A stretch of DNA of 5,197 nucleotides, taken from contig JAPPBZ010000101.1 in NCBI GenBank assembly GCA_026702635.1, positions 1-5,197 of the forward strand, given 5' to 3'. The translations under genes were made by a program, and so were the position numbers. The stretch's first letter is position 1, and each line of letters opens with the position of its first letter. The stretch is from Bacteroidota bacterium (GTDB taxonomy: Bacteria > Bacteroidota > Rhodothermia > Rhodothermales > Bin80). The notes below the pieces were generated by a model. The model ran no database searches, had not been told where the DNA came from, and worked only from the letters and a program-made list of their open reading frames with translations. Positions 1 to 5,113 of the stretch are shown here, one piece after another.

Positions 1-81
1 CGTCGCACAGCGATTGGAAGTTATCAGGTTGAACGGGCGTGCAGCATAGAACAGTTGGTCGCGGTCCTTGAGAATACATGA
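1..81 (+). CDS. truB: tRNA pseudouridine(55) synthase TruB, C-terminal fragment
   Basis: The reading frame is open from the first base to a TGA at 79-81 and encodes 26 residues, beginning RRTAIGSY and ending VLENT. The RRT.xG.(Y/F) start followed by a short acidic helix (ERACSIEQLVAVLE) matches the C-terminal end of TruB catalytic domains, where an LRRT.SG.F..E.A pattern is usual. TruB isomerises U55 in the T-loop of tRNAs. The catalytic aspartate and most of the protein lie upstream of the window, so the call rests on this short tail plus context: truB is commonly found directly before ribF or rpsO. The stop overlaps the ribF start codon by four bases (ATGA), which suggests translational coupling. 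I cannot see whether the missing part is intact. Confidence 0.72.
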   Translation, partial: RRTAIGSYQVERACSIEQLVAVLENT

Positions 82-1034
82 TCTTTGAAAGGGGGCTAGA
101 CGATTTAACTTGTCGGCCGGAAAGCATATTGACGGTAGGGATCTTCGACGGCGTGCATTTGGGGCACAGGATGATCATTGCAGATCTTGTGGAGCGTGCC
201 AAGGATATGGGCGGACTCAGCACATTGGTCACATTTGATCCTCATCCACGTGAGGTGTTATTGCAGCAGCATCTGTCCAAACTGACGACCATAGAGGAAC
301 GTGCCGCGATTTTGTCTTCTCTTGGATTAGCCCGGATGGTTGTATTGCCGTTTACGGAGAAGTTCTCCACGTTGGAAGCAGAGGACTTTGTCTTGGAACT
401 GCTTGTAAAGCGCACAGGGCTTCAAACGATTATTGTGGGACATGACCACCGGTTTGGGAAGGGAAGAAAGGGTGATGTTGATTTACTTGCTGCCCTGGGT
501 CGGCAACACAATTTTGATGTGGAGGTGATCAGACCGTACAAGATCAATGATCTGGTGATTTCTTCCCGGAAAGTACGCTCGATTTTACAGGAAGATGGGG
601 ATGTATCCCTTGCGGCAAAGCTCATGGCACGTCCGCATTCTTTGACAGGCAGGGTAGTTCGCGGAGATGGCCGTGGCCGGGAGCTGGGCTATCCTACTGC
701 AAACCTGATTTTGCAGGAACCTAAAAAGGTTGTTCCCGCACACGGAATTTATGTTGTGAATGTAGAGGTCTCAGGGGCCTGCCTGGGAGGAATGATGAGT
801 ATCGGAACGCGCCCGGCAATCAAGGACAGTAGAGGAGTTCACCTGGAGGTGCATCTGTTTGATTTTGATCGACTCATCTATGGGGAAGAGATCACTGTAC
901 ATTTTCTCGAGCGAATTCGTGCGGAGCGTAACTTTGCTTCGATGGAAGGATTACAAGCAGCCATGCAACAGGATGAAGTGATTTCCAGGAAGGTTTTGGA
1001 ACAGTCTGAGTGGCATAGGGTAACACTGGGCTGA
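78..1034 (+). CDS. ribF: Bifunctional riboflavin kinase / FMN adenylyltransferase (FAD synthetase)
   Basis: This cytoplasmic enzyme phosphorylates riboflavin to FMN and then adenylylates FMN to FAD. The 318-residue length is normal for bacterial RibF. The N-terminal nucleotidyltransferase domain (about 15-180) shows the GIFDGVHLGH nucleotide-binding motif (21-30), the TFDPHPREVL block (52-61), VGHDHRFGKGRKGD (120-133) and the SSRKVR signature (162-167). The C-terminal flavokinase domain (about 184-312) begins ARPHSLTGRVVRGDGRGREL, carries PTAN (206-209), which binds Mg-ATP, and has the GTRP block (243-246) followed by LEVHLFDFD with the presumed catalytic Glu257. The family usually has DF rather than DH in the VGxDFRFG loop; the DH form is one I associate with Bacteroidota-like RibF. 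The ATG at 78 sits in the ATGA overlap with truB. No Shine-Dalgarno is visible, so translation probably depends on coupling or on SD-independent initiation. A 97-base gap separates it from rpsO. Confidence 0.96.
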   Translation: MIFERGLDDLTCRPESILTVGIFDGVHLGHRMIIADLVERAKDMGGLSTLVTFDPHPREVLLQQHLSKLTTIEERAAILSSLGLARMVVLPFTEKFSTLEAEDFVLELLVKRTGLQTIIVGHDHRFGKGRKGDVDLLAALGRQHNFDVEVIRPYKINDLVISSRKVRSILQEDGDVSLAAKLMARPHSLTGRVVRGDGRGRELGYPTANLILQEPKKVVPAHGIYVVNVEVSGACLGGMMSIGTRPAIKDSRGVHLEVHLFDFDRLIYGEEITVHFLERIRAERNFASMEGLQAAMQQDEVISRKVLEQSEWHRVTLG

Positions 1035-1040
1035 TCCATT

Positions 1041-1072
1041 CTGGTCGGCCGATTTATTTTAACTGTGACCAG
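1041..1072 (+). promoter_or_regulatory. Inverted repeat in the ribF-rpsO spacer (rpsO leader)
   Basis: CTGGTC (1041-1046) and GACCAG (1067-1072) form a perfect six-base inverted repeat around a 20-base AT-rich loop, shortly after the ribF stop. No run of T follows, so it does not look like an intrinsic terminator. A second small hairpin, GGAT-GTG-ATCC (1096-1106), lies closer to the rpsO start. S15 is known to autoregulate through structured leaders in several bacteria, and these repeats lie where such an element would be. The sequence alone does not show an S15-binding site. Confidence 0.3.
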
Positions 1073-1131
1073 TCTTGCACACGGGCGTTTGGCGGGGATG
1101 TGATCCAATAAAGACTAATTGATTACACAAA

Positions 1132-1398
1132 ATGATAACGAAGGAACAGACACAGCATTTTGCAGAGAAATATGGTAGTGGCCCCATGGATACGGGCAGG
1201 GCAGAGGTGCAGATCGCAATTTTTTCTGAACGGATCCGCCATCTGACACAACATTTAAGGAATAACAGAAAAGATCATGCAACAAGGCGCGGACTATTAA
1301 AACTAGTGGGAAAGCGTCGCAGGATGCTCAATTACTTGATTGACAAGGATATTGAGCGTTATCGAAATATCACCAAAGCGTTGGGCTTACGCAAGTAG
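1132..1398 (+). CDS. rpsO: 30S ribosomal protein S15
   Basis: S15 is an early-binding primary protein of the 30S subunit. It docks on the three-way junction of helices 20, 21 and 22 of 16S rRNA and organises the platform. The 88-residue product matches the family length and aligns from end to end. Visible landmarks are DTG (20-22) with EVQ (25-27), RIRHLTQHL (34-42), KDHATRRGLLKLVGKRRR (47-64), Tyr68, and the C-terminal ERYRNI...LGLRK. The RNA-contacting positions Thr21, Gly22, Gln27, His41, Asp48 and Tyr68 are kept. The residue after DTG is Arg23, where Ser is usual, and position 51 is Thr rather than Ser. The ATG at 1132 is preceded by an A/T-rich stretch with no Shine-Dalgarno. The gene lies between ribF and pnp, a widely conserved rpsO-pnp pairing, and is probably co-transcribed with pnp. 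Confidence 0.97.
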   Translation: MITKEQTQHFAEKYGSGPMDTGRAEVQIAIFSERIRHLTQHLRNNRKDHATRRGLLKLVGKRRRMLNYLIDKDIERYRNITKALGLRK

Positions 1399-1411
1399 AT
1401 CAGTGCAGCCC

Positions 1412-1433
1412 CCGAACGAAATCAGATGTTCGG
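1412..1433 (+). promoter_or_regulatory. Hairpin in the rpsO-pnp spacer
   Basis: CCGAAC (1412-1417) and GTTCGG (1428-1433) form a perfect six-base stem with a 10-base loop, 13 bases after the rpsO stop. The downstream sequence is T/A-rich (TTTATTATTAATAAT) but has no uninterrupted T-run, so this is at best a leaky terminator. It could equally be an RNA-processing or 3'-end-stabilising hairpin. In Escherichia coli the rpsO-pnp spacer holds an RNase III-processed stem used in pnp autoregulation; whether this shorter hairpin plays a like role is inference. Confidence 0.4.
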
Positions 1434-1441
1434 AACGCTTT

Positions 1442-1453
1442 ATTATTAATAAT
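1442..1453. repeat. Perfect 12-base AT palindrome before pnp
   Basis: ATTATTAATAAT reads the same on both strands and ends one base before the GAGG of the pnp ribosome-binding site. An all-A/T palindrome of this size can arise by chance in an A/T-rich spacer. It would also keep the initiation region poorly folded, and it contains TATTAT-like -10 sequence without a convincing -35 partner. I see no proof of a bound regulator. Confidence 0.3.
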
Positions 1454-1457
1454 GAGG
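1454..1457 (+). promoter_or_regulatory. Ribosome-binding site of pnp (weak, close spacing)
   Basis: GAGG at 1454-1457 lies only four bases before the ATG at 1462. It is the only Shine-Dalgarno-like sequence in the spacer and supports this start, although the spacing is shorter than the usual 6-9 bases. Confidence 0.4.
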
Positions 1458-1461
1458 TTAA

Positions 1462-3702
1462 ATGACCCCTAAAGCAGTAACGGCGCAGGTAGAGTATGCG
1501 CCAGGAAGAGTAATATCAATGGAAACCGGCCGGCTTGCCAAACAGGCAGGCGGTGCGGTCGTCGTACGTACAGGAGATACGATGGTAATGGCGACAGCTG
1601 TCGCCTCAACAAATGCCCGACCTGGGCAGAGTTTCTTTCCACTTACCGTGGATTATCGTGAAAAATTTTCTTCGGGAGGAAAAATTCCAGGAGGATTTAT
1701 TAAACGCGAGGGACGGTTGAATGATAAAGAAATCCTCACCTCCCGCCTGGTGGATCGGGCAGTTCGCCCACTTTTTCCAGAGGGCTATCGAAATGAAGTC
1801 CAGCTGATTGGTTCGGTCATCTCGGCAGACGGCGAGAATGACGGAGATATGATCTTCGGAATCGGAGCCTCGGCTGCACTCTTGTTGTCGGGAGCTCCTT
1901 TTGATGGCCCCATCGCGGAGGTTCGTGTTGGTCGTGTTAACGGCGACTTTGTCGTGAATCCTACGAAGGATGAATTGAAATCAAGTGATTTAAATCTTGT
2001 CGTGGCCGGCAAATTGGACGCGATTATGATGGTTGAGGGTGAGATGGAGGAGTGTTCGGAAGAAGATGTGGTAGAGGCGCTTGCAGTCGCACATGAGGTA
2101 ATCAAGGAGCTCTGTCAGGCACAATTAGATCTACGTGCTGAATTCGAAGTCATGCACGCTCCGATTGAGCCGATGGAATACGAGGTGGATCTGCCAAGCC
2201 CTGAGATGGTAGGTCGTGTGCGCGAATTGATTCAGAGCAAATTAGAAGGGCATATACGGGCTCCTTACGATAAGAAAGGATTTTATGGGGGCCTCTCCGA
2301 TTTAACCGATGAAGCGGTTGAAGCGATCTCAGCAGAGTTTCCCGAGGAAGAGGTCAATGCGATCACTGCACAGATCCGTTCCGCTGCGGGAATTGTTTCT
2401 CGTGACGTGATGCGGGAGATGGTGATGGCTGACCAGAGACGAATTGATGGGCGCGATCCTGAAACGGTGCGTCCGATCTGGTGTGAAGTGGGCTATCTGC
2501 CCCGAGTACATGGGTCGTCCATTTTTACAAGAGGCGAAACCCAAGTGATGGCATCGGTCACCCTTGGAACTACCCGTGATCAACAGGCGGTTGATCAAGT
2601 TTTCGATCAGGAAGACAAGCATTTCTTCCTTCACTACGAGTTTCCTCCATTTTCGACAGGAGAAGTCAAGTTTCTGCGTGGTGCAAGCAGGCGTGAAATC
2701 GGACATGGTTACCTTGCTGAGCGCGCCCTGCAAGGTATGATTTTGGATCAGGAAGAGTTTCCGTATACCGTTCGGGTCAATGCAGATGTACTTGAATCCA
2801 ATGGGTCATCCTCCATGGCCAGCGTATGTTCAGGAAGTCTTGCGCTCATGGATGCGGGGGTCCCTGTTAACAAAGCCGTCGCAGGAGTTGCAATGGGTAT
2901 GATCGCAGATGAAACTCGTCATGTGGTTCTTACCGATATTCTTGGCACCGAAGATCATCTGGGAGATATGGATTTCAAGGTCACGGGTACGCGTGATGGG
3001 ATCACAGCATGTCAGATGGATATCAAGATCAGTGGCCTTTCAAGAGATCTTATGTTGCAGGCATTGCTCCAGGCTCGTGAGGCTAGGCTGCATATCCTTG
3101 ATATCATGGATCAAACGCTTGCCGAGTCACGCGAAAATATGTCTCCACATGCTCCCAGGCTGACACAGATTACGATTGACAGTGAATTGATCGGTGCCGT
3201 GATTGGCCCAGGTGGAAAAGTCGTACGAGGGATCCAGGCCGATACCGGGGTAGTGATTGAAGTTGAAGAGAAAGACAATCTAGGCTATGTGACGATTGCG
3301 GGTTCGGATGAAAACTCGGTTAACGAGGCAATTGAAATCATCCAGTCTCTGGTCGTTGCTCCAGAAGTGGGCGAGGAATATGAGGGCACTGTTCGCAACA
3401 TTCTTGATGTGGGTGCGATTGTAGAGATACTCCCTGGAAAAGAAGGGCTGGTACATAAGAGTGAGTTGTCTTGGGATTGGATTGACCACCCGCGGGATGC
3501 CGTCCAGGTTGGAGACAAGCTCAAGGTGAGACTCATGGAGATTCGTGACAGGGGGCGTCTTCGCCTGAGTCATAAGGCAACACTTCCCCGGCCTGCCCAC
3601 ATTAAGCGAGGGGATCGCTCGCCTCGTGGAGGCAGACCTGATCGACGCGGCGGTGGGAATCATGGCGGAGGAAATCGGCACCGAGGATCACGTAGATCTT
3701 AG
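1462..3702 (+). CDS. pnp: Polyribonucleotide nucleotidyltransferase (PNPase)
   Basis: PNPase is a trimeric 3'-to-5' phosphorolytic exoribonuclease that releases nucleoside diphosphates in mRNA decay and RNA quality control. The 746-residue product has the full layout: a first RNase PH domain (about 12-150), a helical linker (about 215-325), a second, catalytic RNase PH domain (about 327-560), a KH domain with GPGGK (582-586) and an S1 domain (about 637-707, with KEGLVHKSELS). Active-site residues follow Escherichia coli with a constant +12 offset: Arg410-Arg411 (SRREIGHG), phosphate-binding Ser450-Ser451 (ESNGSSSMAS), and metal-binding Asp498, Asp504 and Lys506 (EDHLGDMDFK). The FFRR RNA-gripping loop is FIKR here (79-82). 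The C-terminal tail (about 714-746) is basic and Gly/Arg-rich and probably disordered. The start is the first ATG after the spacer, with GAGG nearby. The stop at 3700-3702 overlaps the ribosome-binding site of the next gene. Confidence 0.98.
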   Translation: MTPKAVTAQVEYAPGRVISMETGRLAKQAGGAVVVRTGDTMVMATAVASTNARPGQSFFPLTVDYREKFSSGGKIPGGFIKREGRLNDKEILTSRLVDRAVRPLFPEGYRNEVQLIGSVISADGENDGDMIFGIGASAALLLSGAPFDGPIAEVRVGRVNGDFVVNPTKDELKSSDLNLVVAGKLDAIMMVEGEMEECSEEDVVEALAVAHEVIKELCQAQLDLRAEFEVMHAPIEPMEYEVDLPSPEMVGRVRELIQSKLEGHIRAPYDKKGFYGGLSDLTDEAVEAISAEFPEEEVNAITAQIRSAAGIVSRDVMREMVMADQRRIDGRDPETVRPIWCEVGYLPRVHGSSIFTRGETQVMASVTLGTTRDQQAVDQVFDQEDKHFFLHYEFPPFSTGEVKFLRGASRREIGHGYLAERALQGMILDQEEFPYTVRVNADVLESNGSSSMASVCSGSLALMDAGVPVNKAVAGVAMGMIADETRHVVLTDILGTEDHLGDMDFKVTGTRDGITACQMDIKISGLSRDLMLQALLQAREARLHILDIMDQTLAESRENMSPHAPRLTQITIDSELIGAVIGPGGKVVRGIQADTGVVIEVEEKDNLGYVTIAGSDENSVNEAIEIIQSLVVAPEVGEEYEGTVRNILDVGAIVEILPGKEGLVHKSELSWDWIDHPRDAVQVGDKLKVRLMEIRDRGRLRLSHKATLPRPAHIKRGDRSPRGGRPDRRGGGNHGGGNRHRGSRRS

Positions 3703-3704
3703 GT

Positions 3705-3709
3705 GGAGG
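3705..3709 (+). promoter_or_regulatory. Strong Shine-Dalgarno deciding the M16 peptidase start
   Basis: AGGTGGAGGG at 3701-3710 begins inside the pnp TAG stop and contains GGAGG at 3705-3709, eight bases before a GTG at 3718. This is near-ideal spacing for that GTG. The longer in-frame alternative, GTG at 3703, lies within this very element and has no Shine-Dalgarno of its own. Confidence 0.65.
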
Positions 3710-3717
3710 GAAAAGTC

Positions 3718-4950
3718 GTGATTACCAAAACGACGCTTCCCAGTGGTATCCGCATCCTCAGCGAATCTGTCTCTTCGGTCAGATCCATTGCGGTAGGGGT
3801 ATGGGTCGACTCTGGAAGTCGGAACGACCCAGAGTTTAAGGCAGGCATCAGTCACTTTGTTGAACACGCGGTCTTCAAAGGCACGACCAAGCGCAGGATG
3901 CACCAGATCGCCAGCCGAATGGAGTCGGTTGGAGGATATCTGAATGCATTTACGTCGAAAGAGCATACGTGCTATTTTGCACGTGCTCTAGATTCCTACC
4001 TCGACCGGGGGGTAGATTCCGTGTGTGATTTGGTTGCTTCACCGGTATTTCCGGAACGGGAGATCGAGAAAGAGAAGTCTGTGGTACTTGAGGAGATAAA
4101 GATGTACGATGATGCTCCTGAAGAATATATCACAGATCGTTTTGAATCTGTTATTTACCCATCGCAGGCAATTGGTCGCCCAATTATTGGCTATCCCGAA
4201 ACGGTTTCGGGTCTGAAGCGCCAGGATCTTTTCGATTACGTCACCAGGCAATATATTCCCGATCAAATTGTCATCGCTGCCTCCGGAAACCTCCGTCACG
4301 GGACCTTGGTCAAGAGTGTTGAGAAAGCATTCAAGGATCTTCGGTCCGCCGGATCCAAACCCAAAAAGGAATCAGCTCCTCCTCCCTATCAGGCAACAGA
4401 ACTATCCTTAACGCGACCGATTCAGCAGGGGCATCTGATCCTGGGGAGGCCGGGGATCTCCGTGCATTCCAAACACAGAGCAATATTGGAGCTGCTCAAT
4501 ATTATTCTGGGAGGGGGGAGTTCCAGTCGACTGAATCAGCGAATCAGGGAGCGTTACGGGTTTTGCTACAATATTTACTCATTCCTGAATGCATATTCTG
4601 ACTGCGGCGACTTCGGTGTCTATTTGGGATTGGACCCGTCGAGAATCAATCGTGCGCTCCGTTTGATCTTCCGGGAGTTTGACCGTTTGGCTCAAAAGCC
4701 GGTCAGTAACCAAGTCCTGACACGGGCGAAAGGGCAGGCTCGTGGGGGGATTGCACTTGGGCTGGAGAGCATGTCCAATCGGATGACACGTCTTGGAAAG
4801 CAGCAGCTATATTTTGGGAGGGTCATTTCGATTGATGAAACGATTGAAGAGTTGGAAGCCGTAACTGCTGAGGAAATCCAAACGTTTGCGGGGGACTTTT
4901 TATCTCCCAATGCCTTTTCCCGAGTGTTATTGATGCCCTCGGATCAGTGA
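3718..4950 (+). CDS. M16 family zinc metallopeptidase (insulinase/processing-peptidase-like)
   Basis: From GTG 3718 this encodes 410 residues, typical of single-chain M16B peptidases that work as dimers. The product begins ITKTTLPSGIRIL, which matches the family's usual beginning near a TLPNGLRV strand. The zinc site is the inverted HFVEH motif (His46, Glu49, His50) followed by a glutamate in VVLEEIKMY (Glu126, possibly Glu125). Next to it are FKGT (53-56) and GGYLNAFTSKEHTCYFARAL (72-91). The C-terminal half holds the second, non-catalytic M16 domain with ILGGGSSSRLNQRIRERYGF (263-282), then CYNIYS with Tyr284. The residue after HFVEH is Ala51, where Met is common. No signal peptide or membrane segment is seen, so it is probably cytoplasmic. 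The substrate is unknown. The family cleaves peptides within a closed chamber, and a pnp-M16 pairing is common, but no specific role follows from it. The frame also allows a start at GTG 3703, adding five residues; the 3718 start is preferred for its Shine-Dalgarno. Confidence 0.93.
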   Translation: MITKTTLPSGIRILSESVSSVRSIAVGVWVDSGSRNDPEFKAGISHFVEHAVFKGTTKRRMHQIASRMESVGGYLNAFTSKEHTCYFARALDSYLDRGVDSVCDLVASPVFPEREIEKEKSVVLEEIKMYDDAPEEYITDRFESVIYPSQAIGRPIIGYPETVSGLKRQDLFDYVTRQYIPDQIVIAASGNLRHGTLVKSVEKAFKDLRSAGSKPKKESAPPPYQATELSLTRPIQQGHLILGRPGISVHSKHRAILELLNIILGGGSSSRLNQRIRERYGFCYNIYSFLNAYSDCGDFGVYLGLDPSRINRALRLIFREFDRLAQKPVSNQVLTRAKGQARGGIALGLESMSNRMTRLGKQQLYFGRVISIDETIEELEAVTAEEIQTFAGDFLSPNAFSRVLLMPSDQ

Positions 4951-4952
4951 AC

Positions 4953-4983
4953 ATGCGCCTCTGCGCATAGCGTTGCCCTTTTT
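4953..4983 (+). terminator. Possible weak terminator after the operon
   Basis: ATGCGC (4953-4958), CTCT loop, GCGCAT (4963-4968) is a perfect six-base GC-rich hairpin three bases after the peptidase stop. The only T-run, five Ts at 4979-4983, is 10 bases beyond the stem, too far for a standard intrinsic terminator. It may instead be a 3'-end-stabilising hairpin or a Rho-dependent end. Confidence 0.3.
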
Positions 4984-4999
4984 CTGCTCCGTGTAAAAT
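4973..4999 (+). promoter_or_regulatory. Possible sigma-70-like promoter downstream of the operon
   Basis: TTGCCC (4973-4978) resembles a -35 and TAAAAT (4994-4999) a -10, with a T-rich 15-base spacer that is shorter than the optimal 17. A transcript would begin near 5005-5007. The placement, directly after the operon end and before a structured segment, is suggestive. The match is modest, and Bacteroidota-like organisms often use a different promoter consensus. Confidence 0.25.
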
Positions 5000-5059
5000 G
5001 TGCTGGTATCCCTTGTGGCCCGTCGGCATGCGATGCCATGAGCACACCGGTACCAGTAT
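5000..5059 (+). other. Potential long stem-loop in the 3' intergenic region
   Basis: Bases 5000-5010 can pair with 5049-5059 over 11 positions. CTGGTA/TACCAG forms a perfect six-base core, with G-U wobbles outside it. Inside lie a TGTG/CACA pairing (5014-5017 with 5043-5046) and an apical GGCAT-GCG-ATGCC hairpin (5025-5037). The nested layout looks like a structured RNA leader or small RNA. I could not match it to SRP RNA, 6S RNA, tmRNA, RNase P RNA or a known riboswitch by eye. Confidence 0.35.
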
Positions 5060-5071
5060 TGCGTGCCCACC

Positions 5072-5113
5072 CCCCACCGGCCAAGCGACTACTGGAGGCA
5101 CTGACGGGTGGGG
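5072..5113 (+). other. C-rich/G-rich stem enclosing a GGAGG sequence
   Basis: CCCCACC (5072-5078) is perfectly complementary to GGTGGGG (5107-5113), a very GC-rich seven-base stem that could extend past a bulge at 5114 (5070-5071 with 5115-5116). The loop contains GGAGG (5094-5098), and the 3' arm contains a GTG (5108-5110) at Shine-Dalgarno distance. If a gene starts here, its start codon would sit in the stem. If not, this is simply a strong hairpin in spacer DNA. Confidence 0.35.

Noticed and set aside
1075..1118. Promoter before rpsO using TTGCAC (1075-1080)
   Set aside because: No acceptable -10 lies at 16-18 bases (the sequence there is ATGTGA-like), and the later AATAAAG is too far away. 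I could not support a promoter here.
2329..2733. Minus-strand frame of 134 codons inside pnp
   Set aside because: It lies entirely antisense to the catalytic RNase PH domain of pnp, which explains the sequence constraint. It has no plausible protein features.
2909..3163. Second plus-strand frame within pnp (84 codons)
   Set aside because: It is fully inside the active-site-bearing part of pnp in another frame, and its product resembles no family.
3280..3681. Minus-strand frame of 133 codons antisense to the KH/S1 part of pnp
   Set aside because: It is a shadow of a strongly conserved coding region with no ribosome-binding site or recognisable product.
5066..5082. CCCACCGG-type sequence reminiscent of part of an FMN riboswitch
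   Set aside because: Only a short C-rich stretch matches. The other conserved blocks of the FMN aptamer are missing, and ribF is far upstream, not downstream.
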